64,000 nucleotides of DNA from NCBI RefSeq assembly GCF_035943795.1, contig NZ_DASZBY010000117.1, forward strand, positions 1-64,000, in the 5' to 3' direction. The DNA is from Aliidongia sp035943795 (GTDB taxonomy: Bacteria; Pseudomonadota; Alphaproteobacteria; ATCC43930; CGMCC-115725). The position numbers and the translations under genes were made by a program. The notes under the pieces were generated by a model that was not told the DNA's origin, did no database searches, and saw nothing but the letters and a program-made list of their open reading frames with translations. Shown here one piece after another: positions 9,420-18,007 of this stretch. How positions within the stretch are numbered: position 1 is the stretch's first letter; every line of letters begins with the position of its first letter.

Positions 9420-9455
9420 TTGCCTGAAGGCGACGAAAGATTGACTTGAGGCGAC
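9420..9455. promoter_or_regulatory. Candidate operator: two 15-bp direct repeats in the sox/regulator divergent promoter
   Basis: TTGCCTGAAGGCGAC (9420-9434) and TTGACTTGAGGCGAC (9441-9455) match at 12 of 15 positions and start exactly 21 bases apart, i.e. two helical turns. Direct half-sites on one DNA face are what AraC-family activators bind. The pair lies between soxB and the GlxA/AraC-type gene that starts at 9498. Binding by that protein is inference. Confidence 0.6.
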
Positions 9456-9497
9456 ATTCCATCGTTTCTGCCCCTTCCGATCCTTGGAGCAGGGCCG

Positions 9498-10472
9498 ATG
9501 GCGAATCCGATCGAGCAGCAGCCCCGGCACTACGGGTTCCTGCTGACGCCGAATTTTCCGCTGATGTCCTACGCATCCGCCGTCGAGCCGCTGCGCGCCG
9601 CGAACCTGCTCACGGGCCGGACCCTCTACACGTGGCGGCACGTTGCCGCGACCGGCCGGACGATCCGGGCGTCGAACGGCGTCGATATCGTCGCGGACAG
9701 TCGGATCGGCGATGCGATCGAGCTGGATGCGCTGTTCGTCTGCGCCGGTGGCAATCCCGCCCTGTTCCGCGAGCCGCCGACGCTCGCCTGGCTGCGCTCG
9801 CTCGCCCGCGACGGCGTCATGGTCGCCGGCATGTCGGGCGGCAGCTACATCCTGGCGCGGGCCGGCCTGCTCGATGGCCATCGCTGCACCATCCATTGGG
9901 AACATATCCCGGCGCTGGAGGAGGAGTTCCCGCGCCTCGAAATCCGCCGCACCTTGTTCGAGATCGATCGCGGTCGGGTGACCTGTGCCGGCGGCATCGC
10001 CTCGCTCGACATGATGCTGGCGCTGATCGAGCGCGACCACGGTCCAGACTTGGCGGCCGAAATCAGCGAATGGTTCCTGCGCACCCAGCCGCGCCTGGGC
10101 AGCGGCTCGCAGCGCATGACCTTGCGCGAGCGCCACGGCGTCAGCAACGGGAAGCTCTTGAAGGCGTTGGCGCTGATGGAGCGGCGGCTGGAAGAGCCGA
10201 TGCCCTGCGCTGCGATCGCCACCGACGCGGGCGTATCGCCCCGTCAGTTGGAGCGGCTGTTCGCGGACCATCTCCACACCACGCCCCAGGCGCACTACCT
10301 CGCCATCCGGCTGGATCGTGCGCAGAGCCTGCTGCGCCAGACCCCGATGGCCGTGGCTGAAATCGCCGTCGCCTGCGGCTTCGTCTCGACCAGCCATTTC
10401 TCCCGGGCCTATCGCCGGCGCTTCGCCCGGTCGCCGCGCGAGGACCGCCACGGCGCGCAATCCGCTGGATGA
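9498..10472 (+). CDS. GlxA-family AraC-type transcriptional regulator (probable sarcosine/betaine-responsive)
   Basis: 324 residues, ATG 9498 preceded by GGAGCAGGG. N-terminal DJ-1/PfpI-like amidotransferase domain (residues 15-180: HYGFLLTPNFPLMSYASAVEPLRAAN, then VMVAGMSGGSYILARAGLLDG) and a C-terminal AraC double helix-turn-helix (residues 215-315: AIATDAGVSPRQLERLFADHL and MAVAEIAVACGFVSTSHFSRAYRRRF). This domain pair is that of GbdR, CdhR and SouR, which sense glycine betaine catabolites; SouR activates sarcosine oxidase genes in Pseudomonas. Divergence from soxBDAG with a repeated site between them makes it the likely sox activator. The ligand is not proven by sequence. Confidence 0.88.
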   Translation: MANPIEQQPRHYGFLLTPNFPLMSYASAVEPLRAANLLTGRTLYTWRHVAATGRTIRASNGVDIVADSRIGDAIELDALFVCAGGNPALFREPPTLAWLRSLARDGVMVAGMSGGSYILARAGLLDGHRCTIHWEHIPALEEEFPRLEIRRTLFEIDRGRVTCAGGIASLDMMLALIERDHGPDLAAEISEWFLRTQPRLGSGSQRMTLRERHGVSNGKLLKALALMERRLEEPMPCAAIATDAGVSPRQLERLFADHLHTTPQAHYLAIRLDRAQSLLRQTPMAVAEIAVACGFVSTSHFSRAYRRRFARSPREDRHGAQSAG

Positions 10473-10481
10473 AGAGGCCGT

Positions 10482-11099
10482 CTAGGAAATGCCGGTCTCG
10501 ATCGACAGGCGGATCAGATCGGCGGTCCGGGCGACGCCCAGCTTGGACTTGATGTGGCCGCAGGTGTTGGCGACGGTCTTGTAAGCGACGCCCAGGGTGT
10601 CGGCGATGTCGGCCAGGCTATGGCCCTCGCCCAGCAACCGCAGGATCTCCAGTTCCCGCTCGCTCAGGTCGCCCAGTGCGGATCGGCCCGGGGATGATTG
10701 CAGGGCGAGTTCCTGGGCGATTTCATTCTCGACGTAGCGTGCGCCGTCGAGCACCCGCCGGACTGCGACCAGCAGCTCGTCGGGCGAGGCACCCTTGCTG
10801 ACATAGCCGAGCGCGCCGGCCTGCAGGGCGCGGGCGGCATAGAGCGGTTCGGCGTGCATGCTGAACACCAGGATGCGCGCCCGCTCGTCCGCGAGCAGCA
10901 GCCGCTTGACCAGTTCGAGGCCGCCCAGCCCGGGCAGATTGAGATCGAGCAGCGTCAGGTCGGGTCGCTCCTCGCGGTAGCGCAGCAGCGCGTCGCGGCC
11001 GGACGCCGCCTCGAGCACCGTCGCATCCGGCAGGGTCGCGAGCAGCCGCCGCAACCCGCCGCGTACGATCGCATGGTCGTCGACGATCAGGATCTTCAT
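10482..11099 (-). CDS. NarL/FixJ-family response regulator
   Basis: 205 residues, ATG 11099 overlapping the stop of the sensor kinase gene (ATGA). Receiver domain at residues 1-120 with the acidic pair VDDH (7-8), phosphoacceptor Asp52 (LTLLDLNLPG), Ser/Thr position FSMHAE and the Lys of YVSKGAS. LuxR-type helix-turn-helix at about 140-200 (LSERELEILRLLGEGHSLADIADTLGVAYKTVAN). Co-transcribed with the kinase at 11096-12460, so the two form a cognate pair. The adjacent divergent TonB receptor gene is the obvious candidate target. Confidence 0.93.
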   Translation of the reverse strand: MKILIVDDHAIVRGGLRRLLATLPDATVLEAASGRDALLRYREERPDLTLLDLNLPGLGGLELVKRLLLADERARILVFSMHAEPLYAARALQAGALGYVSKGASPDELLVAVRRVLDGARYVENEIAQELALQSSPGRSALGDLSERELEILRLLGEGHSLADIADTLGVAYKTVANTCGHIKSKLGVARTADLIRLSIETGIS

Positions 11100-12460
11100 G
11101 ACGCGATGGCCGACGGCACGGGCGTGCAGCAGGGCAGCACGGCCGTCAGGGTCACGCCTCGCCCGTCGCGCCGGTTGGCAACCTCCAGAGATCCGCCGAG
11201 CGCCGCCAGCCGTTCGGCCATGCCGATCAGGCCGAAGCCGGTTCCCTCGGCGGCATCGGCCAGGCCGTCGCCGTCGTCGACGATGGACATGCGGACGCCA
11301 TCGTCGTCGCCGACCGCGATCGTGACCAGGATGCGGGTCGGGTGGCCGTGGCGGACGGCGTTGCTCAAGCCCTCCTGCACGACGCGATAGATCGTCCCGT
11401 CGATCCGATCGTCCCGGCTCACCTCGCCCATCGCCAGGTCGATGCGGATTTCGACCTCCGGGTAGCGTCGGCGCCAGAACTGGGCGAGCGTCTCGACCGC
11501 GTCCGCCAGCCCCAGTCCGAGGGGGCCGGCCGGCCGCAGCCGACCCAGGATCGCCTTGACCTGGCGCTGCATGTGGGCGACCGCCTCGCGGATCGTCGCC
11601 ACCCGCTGGGCCAGTTCGATCCGGCTGCCGGTCGTCGCCAGTTGCGGAATGGCGGCGGCATCGACGCTGACCGCGAACAGGAACGGACCGATTTCATCGT
11701 GAAGGTCGCGCGCCAGATCCGCCCGTTCCTCGTCCTGCAGGGTGCGCAACCGTTCGTGCAGGCGACGGTTGTTGGCTTCGAGCCCCGCCAGGCGCTCGGC
11801 CATCTGGTTGAATCCCTCGGCTAGCCGGACCAGTTCCGGCGCGCCCCGCGGGGCAAGGCGCGCGCCATAATCGCCGGCGCCGATGCGGCGGAACGATCCG
11901 ATCGCGGTTTCCAGCGGCATCAGGCCGCGCCGGACCGTCCAGGAGACCAGCAGCAGCACGAGCAGGCTGAACAACCCAAGCACGACCAGGCTGTCGCCCA
12001 ACTGGCCCCAGACTTCGCCGACCTCGTTGCGCAGGTCGGCCTGCAGCATGATCGCCCCGCGCCCGCCGACGGCCGCCGGCAGCGGAAAGCGCAGGACCTT
12101 CGGCGTCACGCCCAGCAGCTGGACGAACCAGTCCGGCACGGCACGCTGCGGGGTGGCGAGCTGCGAGACCAGCGCCGGCTCGTCCTGACCGTTCAGCAGC
12201 ACCGCCAGCACATGGCGGTCGCCATCGAAGGTGCCGATCAGCCGGCTCAGCTCCTGGCCCGGATTCTGCGCCCGCGGCAGCTGGGCCAGGGCGTTCTCGA
12301 TGCTGTGCGCGCCGACTTCGACGGCCGCGGTCATCTCGTCGTCGACCGAGCGGGCGGCATGCCAGCAGACGAGAGCGCCGCCCAGAATCAGGCTGACGAG
12401 CAACACGAGCATGATCGAGACGACCAGGCGAAGCTGTAGTGACATGCGGTTGAGCCCCAT
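11096..12460 (-). CDS. Membrane sensor histidine kinase, NarX/UhpB type (HAMP, HisKA_3)
   Basis: 454 residues, ATG 12460 with GGGAGG upstream. Transmembrane helices at about 10-33 and 157-176 enclose a periplasmic sensor region of about 120 residues. A HAMP linker follows (178-230), then the HisKA_3 dimerisation helix with His254 in ARDLHDEIGP, and an HATPase domain with YRVVQEGLSNAVRHG (N box), DDGDG and GFGLIGMAERL (G boxes). The periplasmic domain is not of a type I recognise. It is paired with the response regulator by a 4-base overlap and diverges from the TonB receptor gene, so it may sense a nutrient or metal in the periplasm. Confidence 0.92.
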   Translation of the reverse strand: MGLNRMSLQLRLVVSIMLVLLVSLILGGALVCWHAARSVDDEMTAAVEVGAHSIENALAQLPRAQNPGQELSRLIGTFDGDRHVLAVLLNGQDEPALVSQLATPQRAVPDWFVQLLGVTPKVLRFPLPAAVGGRGAIMLQADLRNEVGEVWGQLGDSLVVLGLFSLLVLLLVSWTVRRGLMPLETAIGSFRRIGAGDYGARLAPRGAPELVRLAEGFNQMAERLAGLEANNRRLHERLRTLQDEERADLARDLHDEIGPFLFAVSVDAAAIPQLATTGSRIELAQRVATIREAVAHMQRQVKAILGRLRPAGPLGLGLADAVETLAQFWRRRYPEVEIRIDLAMGEVSRDDRIDGTIYRVVQEGLSNAVRHGHPTRILVTIAVGDDDGVRMSIVDDGDGLADAAEGTGFGLIGMAERLAALGGSLEVANRRDGRGVTLTAVLPCCTPVPSAIAS

Positions 12461-12512
12461 CGGTGCCGCGCCTCCCGCATCATCCTAGCGCCGCCGATCG
12501 GCTCTTCCGCAA

Positions 12513-12543
12513 GATCGGGAATTTTTCCTGGCGAGATCGGGAA
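12513..12543. promoter_or_regulatory. Candidate operator: repeated GATCGGGAA in the kinase/TonB-receptor divergent promoter
   Basis: GATCGGGAA occurs at 12513-12521 and again at 12535-12543, 22 bases apart in the same orientation, with GGGAATTTTTCC adding inverted symmetry around the first copy. The spacer lies between the two-component genes (minus strand, start 12460) and the receptor (plus strand, start 12630). A site for the LuxR-type response regulator is plausible but inferred. Confidence 0.45.
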
Positions 12544-12629
12544 AACCGCCTATCGCGGGGATGGGCGCTTTCACCCGTAATGGGAGCCGTGTCGGGTGGG
12601 CGAATCCGTCCGCCAGGGGAGGGCGCGGC

Positions 12630-15035
12630 ATGCGGCGATCGGGGATTCTTGCGGCGGCCGTCCTGGCGTCGACCACCGCTTCCGCCATCGCTTCCGCCCA
12701 GGTCGCGCCGACGCCGCCCCCGGTCGAAACCATCACGGTCGTCGGCACGACGCCGCTGCCCGGCGCCGGCATCGATCGCGACAAGGTGCCGAGCAACGTG
12801 CAGGTCCTGTCGGACCAGGATCTGCACCGCGACGGAACGATCGATCTGGCCGGGACGCTCGGCAATAGGCTCTCCAGCGTCAACCTGACGCCGGAGCAGG
12901 GCAATCCGCTTCAGCCGGACTTCCAATATCGCGGCTTCGACGCGTCGCCGATCCTGGGCGCCGAGGACGGCCAGGGGCTGGCGGTCTATCAGAACGGCGT
13001 GCGCATCAACGAGGCGTTCGGCGACCTGATGAACTGGGACCTGGTGCCGCAATTCGCGGTCAACCGCACGACGCTGTTCAGCGCCGACCCGGTCTTCGGC
13101 CTGAACGCGATCGGCGGCGCGCTGGTGCTGGAGATGAAGAACGGCTTCAACGCGCCGGGCGGCTCGCTGGAACTGTCCGGCGGCTCGTTCGGCCGCATCG
13201 TCGGCACGGCCCAATGGGGCATTCAGTCCGGCGATTTCGCCAGCTATGTCGGCGTGCGCGGCTATGCCGACAATGGGTTCCGCGACCATTCCCTGTCGGC
13301 GATCAATCAGGTCTATGCCGACGTCGGCGCGGAGACCGGGCAGGGCACCTTGCACCTGTCCTACGCCGGTTCCTCCAACAATCTCCAGGGGGTCGGGCCG
13401 ACGCCGGTCGAGCTGCTGGACCAGGACCGCAGCGCCGTCTTCACCTATCCCCAGTCGATTCGCAACGACGCGAGCCTGCTGACCCTGAGCGGTTCCTACA
13501 AACCGCTCGACCAGCTGACGCTCAACGGCACGCTCTATTATCGCCGCTTCAGCCAACGCCTGGTCGATGGCAACACGACCGATGCCAGCGACGACGGCTG
13601 TGCCAATCCCACCGACAATCCGGACGGCGCATTCCTATGCCTCGGCACCGCCGGCAACACGCTCTACGACCGCACCGGCCATCCTGTGCCGGATTTCCTC
13701 GCCGCCGCGATCGCGTCCGGCGGCAATGTCACCTATGGCGAGATCGACCGGACCGAAACCGATACGGACGGGCTGGGCGGGACCTTGCAGGCGACCCTGA
13801 CCCGGCCGTTCCTTGGCCATGGCAATCACCTGGCGATCGGCGGCTCGCTCGATCACGGCGACACCAGCTACCGGGCGACCAGCGAACTGGGCTCGCTCGG
13901 CGCCAACCTGCTGGTCAATGGCAGCGGCTTCATCATCGACCAGCTGGCGAATCCGGAATCGGCGGCCCAGGCGCTCGATGCCGGGCTGCTGATCGGCCCG
14001 ACCTCGCTCCAGGCGACCAACGATTATTACGGCCTGTATCTGACCGACACGTTCGACGTCACGGACACGCTGTCGATCACCGTCAATGGCCGGTACAATC
14101 TGGCCCGGATCGACCTGTCCGACCGGCTCGGCACCGGCCTCAACGGCCATCACCGCTACGACCGGTTCAACCCGGGCGGCGGCATCACCTACAAGGTCGC
14201 GTCCTGGATGACGGTCTACGCCAGCTATTCCGAGGCGAACCGGGTGCCGACGCCGGGCGAGCTCGCCTGCGCCGACCCGACCCGGCCGTGCATCCTCGAC
14301 GGGTTCCTGGTGGCAGACCCGGACCTGAAGCAGGTCGTCGCCCGGACCTACGAGGCCGGCGTGCGCGGCAAGTTCGGGCTGCCGGCGCTCGACGGCCGCG
14401 TCACCTGGAATCTCGGATTGTTCAGGACCAGCAGCGAGAACGACATCCTCGACGTCGCGACCGCGTCGTTCAGCACGGGCCAGGGCTATTTCACCAACGC
14501 CGGCAGCACGCGCCGCCAGGGCATCGAGGCCGGGTTCGGCTTCAAATCGGCGGATTGGAGCTTCGATGCCGACTACAGCCTGATCGATGCGACCTTCCGC
14601 ACCCGGATCTCGCTGCCGTCCAACAGCCCGTTCGCCGATCCGGATACCGGCGACATCACGGTTCTGCCCGGCAATCGTCTGCCGCTCATTCCGCGCCATC
14701 GCCTGAGCCTGAGCGCCGAATATCAGGCGACCTCGAACTGGCAGGTCGGCGCCGATCTCAAGGTCCAGAGCAGCGAGTATCTGCAGGGCGACGACAGCAA
14801 CCAGGGGCCCCGGATCGACGGCTCCCATGTCGTGAACCTGCATTCCTCCTGGGCGATCACCGAGAATGTCACGCTGTTCGGCGAGATCGACAATCTGTTC
14901 GGCGAGAAATATTACAGCTTCGGTGGCTTCACTCAGCTGGACGGGCTGCCGCCCAGCTTTCAGCTGAGCGACACCCGGACCTTCAATCCGGCCGCCCCGC
15001 GCGCTTTCTTCGCCGGGCTCCGGGCGACGTTCTAG
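12630..15035 (+). CDS. TonB-dependent outer-membrane receptor
   Basis: 801 residues from ATG 12630, preceded by AGGGGAGGG; an upstream ATG at 12561 would add an unlikely leader. Signal peptide (residues 1-24, MRRSGILAAAVLASTTASAIASA), a TonB-box-like ETITVVG shortly after it, a plug domain with the YRGFDASPI and GLAVYQNGVRINEAFGDLMNWDLVP blocks, then a 22-strand-type barrel ending in an aromatic F (GLRATF). It imports a ligand across the outer membrane with energy from TonB. It diverges from a two-component system and lies just upstream of the methanol-oxidation island. Methylobacterium LutH, a lanthanide-chelate receptor, is a functional analogue to consider, but sequence alone does not show the substrate; iron siderophores, B12 or PQQ are alternatives. 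Confidence 0.9.
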   Translation: MRRSGILAAAVLASTTASAIASAQVAPTPPPVETITVVGTTPLPGAGIDRDKVPSNVQVLSDQDLHRDGTIDLAGTLGNRLSSVNLTPEQGNPLQPDFQYRGFDASPILGAEDGQGLAVYQNGVRINEAFGDLMNWDLVPQFAVNRTTLFSADPVFGLNAIGGALVLEMKNGFNAPGGSLELSGGSFGRIVGTAQWGIQSGDFASYVGVRGYADNGFRDHSLSAINQVYADVGAETGQGTLHLSYAGSSNNLQGVGPTPVELLDQDRSAVFTYPQSIRNDASLLTLSGSYKPLDQLTLNGTLYYRRFSQRLVDGNTTDASDDGCANPTDNPDGAFLCLGTAGNTLYDRTGHPVPDFLAAAIASGGNVTYGEIDRTETDTDGLGGTLQATLTRPFLGHGNHLAIGGSLDHGDTSYRATSELGSLGANLLVNGSGFIIDQLANPESAAQALDAGLLIGPTSLQATNDYYGLYLTDTFDVTDTLSITVNGRYNLARIDLSDRLGTGLNGHHRYDRFNPGGGITYKVASWMTVYASYSEANRVPTPGELACADPTRPCILDGFLVADPDLKQVVARTYEAGVRGKFGLPALDGRVTWNLGLFRTSSENDILDVATASFSTGQGYFTNAGSTRRQGIEAGFGFKSADWSFDADYSLIDATFRTRISLPSNSPFADPDTGDITVLPGNRLPLIPRHRLSLSAEYQATSNWQVGADLKVQSSEYLQGDDSNQGPRIDGSHVVNLHSSWAITENVTLFGEIDNLFGEKYYSFGGFTQLDGLPPSFQLSDTRTFNPAAPRAFFAGLRATF

Positions 15036-15041
15036 GCGCGA

Positions 15042-16718
15042 TCAGGCCGAGCGCAGGTTCAGCAGGATCTTTTCGACTTCCATTCCCAGGTCCGCGGCGC
15101 TGCGCTCCACGCCGTCGGCCGCCGTGGAAACCTGCGACGCCCGGGCACCGTTGGCGCCGATCTCCTCGGAGATGTCGGCGACGAACGACGTCACTTCGGC
15201 AGTTCCCCTGGCCGTCTCCTGGATGTTCCGAGTGATTTCCTGGGTGGCGGCACCCTGCTGCTCGATGGCGGCGGCAATGGACGAGCCGATCTGGTTCATC
15301 TCGGCGATGGTGCTGCCGATCTGTTTGATCGCGTCGACCGCGGTCTGGGTGACCATCTGGATCTCGGTGATCTGGTCCGAGATCTCGCCCGTCGCCCGGC
15401 CGGTCTGCGTGGCCAGCGCCTTCACTTCGCTCGCGACGACCGCGAAGCCCTTGCCCGCCTCGCCGGCGCGTGCCGCCTCGATCGTCGCGTTGAGCGCCAG
15501 CAGGTTGGTCTGGCTCGCGATATTGTCGATCAGCGACACGACCTCGCCGATCTTCAGCGCCGCACCGGACAGCCGCTCCATGGTCTCGTTGGTCCGTCGC
15601 GTATCCTCGTTCGCCTTTTCGGCGATCGTCAGCGAGCGGGTCATCTGCCGGCTGATCTCCACGACCGAGGTCGCGAGTTCCTCGGTTGCGGCGGCGACCG
15701 TCTGGACGTTGGCCGAGGCCTGGTTCGCCGCAGCCGCCACGCCGGTCGAGCGCCGGCTGGTCCGGGCGGCATTGGTTGACATCTCCTCCGCAGACGAGCG
15801 CATCGCGACCGCTGCATCGGTCACCGTGCCCACCACCCTGCCGACGTTGGCTTCCAACTCGTCGGCCAGCGCATGGACGACCCGCCGACTGGTCTCCTGC
15901 GCCTCGCGCCGCGTTTCGTCCTGGGCCACGCGAAGCTGGTTGCCCTCGATCATGCTGGCCCGGAAAACCTCGAGCGCCCGGGCGATGCGGCCGGTTTCGT
16001 TGGTCAGGTCGGCGTGGGGTACCACGACCTGCGCGTCGCCGGCGGCCAGCCGGTCCATGGCATTGCACAGGCGGGCGAGCGGGCCGGTGATGCCCCGGCC
16101 CAGCAATATTGCGATGCCGACCGCGACCAGCAGGACGATGGCGGCGATGCCGCCGGTCCAGGCGGCCTGACGATACATGACGGCGTCGATGTCGTCGGTA
16201 TAGACGCCGGCCTGGATGGCCCATTGCCAGGGTTCGTAGGGGGCCGAGAACTCGTCCTTCGGTGCTTCCGTGCTGCCGGCGGCGCGCGGGATCATGAATT
16301 CGAGGAAGCCGCCGCCCTTCTTGGCGGAATTGATCAGATCCTCGACGGTCCGGCGGCCGTGCGAATCCGTCACGTTCATCCGGTTGACGCCTTCGTTCTT
16401 GGGGTTGGCATGGACCAGCGTCACACCGTCGAAGCGATAGACGCCATAATAGTCGCCGTCGCCCCAGCGCATGCCCCGGATCGCCTTCTTGGCGGCGTCC
16501 TGTGCGGCATCGAGAGTCATATGGCCCGCCTTCACCTCGTCGTCATAGCTCTTCACCATTCGGATGACGCTCGTGACCATGTCGCGCAACTTGTCTTCGC
16601 GCTCCCGCACGATGGTCGCGCGGATCGACCAGATCTGCCCGACCGAAATCGCGCCGAACGCGACCGACAGCGTGATGAGGATGAGGATGAGTCGCTGGAA
16701 GATGCCGAGATTTTTCAT
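15042..16718 (-). CDS. Methyl-accepting chemotaxis protein with sCache-type sensor
   Basis: 558 residues, ATG 16718 with CCGGAG 6 bases before it. N-terminal helix (8-30), a single-Cache periplasmic domain (about 35-190: RWGDGDYYGVYRFDGVTLVHANPKNEGVN, EPWQWAIQAGVYTDD), second helix (189-210), HAMP (210-265), then the signalling coiled coil with the hairpin tip region (SLIDNIASQTNLLALNATIEAARAGEAGKGFAVVASEVKALA). The Cache domain resembles those that sense small carboxylates or short organic acids. It probably couples an external signal to flagellar chemotaxis. No che genes are in the window, so it is an orphan receptor, transcribed towards the TonB receptor. Confidence 0.93.
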   Translation of the reverse strand: MKNLGIFQRLILILITLSVAFGAISVGQIWSIRATIVREREDKLRDMVTSVIRMVKSYDDEVKAGHMTLDAAQDAAKKAIRGMRWGDGDYYGVYRFDGVTLVHANPKNEGVNRMNVTDSHGRRTVEDLINSAKKGGGFLEFMIPRAAGSTEAPKDEFSAPYEPWQWAIQAGVYTDDIDAVMYRQAAWTGGIAAIVLLVAVGIAILLGRGITGPLARLCNAMDRLAAGDAQVVVPHADLTNETGRIARALEVFRASMIEGNQLRVAQDETRREAQETSRRVVHALADELEANVGRVVGTVTDAAVAMRSSAEEMSTNAARTSRRSTGVAAAANQASANVQTVAAATEELATSVVEISRQMTRSLTIAEKANEDTRRTNETMERLSGAALKIGEVVSLIDNIASQTNLLALNATIEAARAGEAGKGFAVVASEVKALATQTGRATGEISDQITEIQMVTQTAVDAIKQIGSTIAEMNQIGSSIAAAIEQQGAATQEITRNIQETARGTAEVTSFVADISEEIGANGARASQVSTAADGVERSAADLGMEVEKILLNLRSA

Positions 16719-17019
16719 GGAAAACTCCGGAGGCGGAGGCTATGGCGCATGGAAATTTGCCGATACCGCCACAAAGAACCCTTCGAATATTAAGGATCCG
16801 TTTCGATCCTAGGATGCGTATCCGATTGATGGTCCAGATCGACGATCCAGTGCCGCCGCCGCGGCCGGAATCCGGCCGTAAGACCCTGACAAATCAGCTA
16901 ACGCTACCTCAAGCCGGGCGCGTGGACAAAGCAGAATTCGTTTGCATGCCAGCAAAATTCCAGCAAGTGAAACACAATCGCCGATGGTGCTGGAATGACC
17001 GGGCCGAACGGCGTCTTTT
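16719..17019. other. Intergenic region, probable MCP promoter
   Basis: About 300 bases between fghA and the chemoreceptor gene, both on the minus strand. It is less GC-rich than its surroundings, especially 16741-16830. It contains a weak hairpin GGATC/GATCC (16794-16809) and a second GGAT/ATCC close by. The short open frames here have no protein-like features. I see no clear terminator or sigma-factor consensus. Confidence 0.4.
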
Positions 17020-17859
17020 TCAGAGCAGCTGGCGGGCATGATGGGCGATATGGTCGGCCATGAAGCTCTGGATGAACCAGTAGCTGTGATCGTAGCCCTC
17101 CTGCCGGCGCAGGATGAGATCCTGTCCCGATTTGGCCGCCGCCTGCTCCAGGCGCTCCGGCCGCAGCTGGTCGTCGAGAAACTGGTCGGCCAAACCCTGA
17201 TCGACCAGGATCGGGCCGGGATAGGGGCTCGCGGCCATCAGCAGGCTTGCGTCCCAGGCCGCCCAGGCCTGGCGATCCGGCCCCAGATAGGACGAGAACG
17301 CCTTCACGCCCCAGGGCGCGTCGACCGGGTTGGCGATCGGTGCGAAGGCAGAGACCGATTGCCAAAGGTCGGGCCGTCGCAAGGCCGAGACCAGCGCACC
17401 ATGGCCGCCCATGGAATGGCCGAAGATGCCTTTGCGATCGGCCCGGATCGGAAAGTTCGCCTCGACCAGCGCCGGCAGTTCCTGGTTCACGTAGCTGCCC
17501 ATCCGGTAGTGCCGGGCCCAGGGCTCCGCCGTCGCATCGAGATAGAAGCCGGCGCCGGTGCCGAAATCCCACCCGTCGTCCTCACCGGGCAGGTTGGCGC
17601 CGCGCGGACTGGTATCGCAGGCGACCAATGCTAGCCCATGCTCCGCCGCCAGGCGCTGGGCACCGGCTTTGATCGCGAAAGTCTCCTCGGTGCAGGTGAG
17701 CCCGGCCAGGTAATAGAGTGCCGGCACCGGCGCGTCCGCCGCCTGGGGCGGCAGATAGACCGCGAAAGCCATGTCGGTGCCGGTCATCGCCGAGCGATGG
17801 GTATGGAAGCCCATGCGACCGCCGAAGCAACGCTGTTCGCTGCGGGTCGTGAGGGTCAT
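17020..17859 (-). CDS. fghA: S-formylglutathione hydrolase
   Basis: 279 residues, ATG 17859. Esterase-D family alpha/beta hydrolase that splits S-formylglutathione into glutathione and formate, the last step of glutathione-linked formaldehyde oxidation. Diagnostic sequences: FGGRMGFHTHRSAMTG near the start, YYLAGLTCTEETFAIKAGAQRLAAEHG, the catalytic serine in GIFGHSMGGHGAL (about residue 147), DQGLADQFLDDQLRPE with the catalytic Asp, and GYDHSYWFIQSFMADH with the catalytic His. Length is typical. The two partner enzymes, Gfa (25972-26547) and the glutathione-dependent dehydrogenase (37832-38941), are in the same window, each on the minus strand but in separate transcription units. Confidence 0.95.
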   Translation of the reverse strand: MTLTTRSEQRCFGGRMGFHTHRSAMTGTDMAFAVYLPPQAADAPVPALYYLAGLTCTEETFAIKAGAQRLAAEHGLALVACDTSPRGANLPGEDDGWDFGTGAGFYLDATAEPWARHYRMGSYVNQELPALVEANFPIRADRKGIFGHSMGGHGALVSALRRPDLWQSVSAFAPIANPVDAPWGVKAFSSYLGPDRQAWAAWDASLLMAASPYPGPILVDQGLADQFLDDQLRPERLEQAAAKSGQDLILRRQEGYDHSYWFIQSFMADHIAHHARQLL

Positions 17860-18007
17860 GGCGCGGATCCTTGGCGGTGAGGGGATGCTACCGCGATCTT
17901 AGGCGTCGCCGTCCAGCGGCGAAAGCACGCGCGGCTTGCGACTTTGGTAGGGTTTGACGGCGCGCCGGACGGGGCACCACTGTGACTGCTTGCCCGACGA
18001 GGTGCCG

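Noticed and set aside
8099..9457. Longer soxB starting at ATG 9457
   Set aside because: The extra 21 residues do not resemble the family start, and the repeated operator-like sequence 9420-9455 would be inside the gene.
16794..16824. GGATC-rich inverted repeats upstream of the chemoreceptor
   Set aside because: Stems are only 4-5 bp with no T run or known consensus; not enough to call a regulatory site.
16742..17041. Open frame of 99 codons in the fghA-MCP spacer
   Set aside because: No ribosome site, no domain, and composition typical of non-coding GC-rich sequence; it overlaps the end of fghA.
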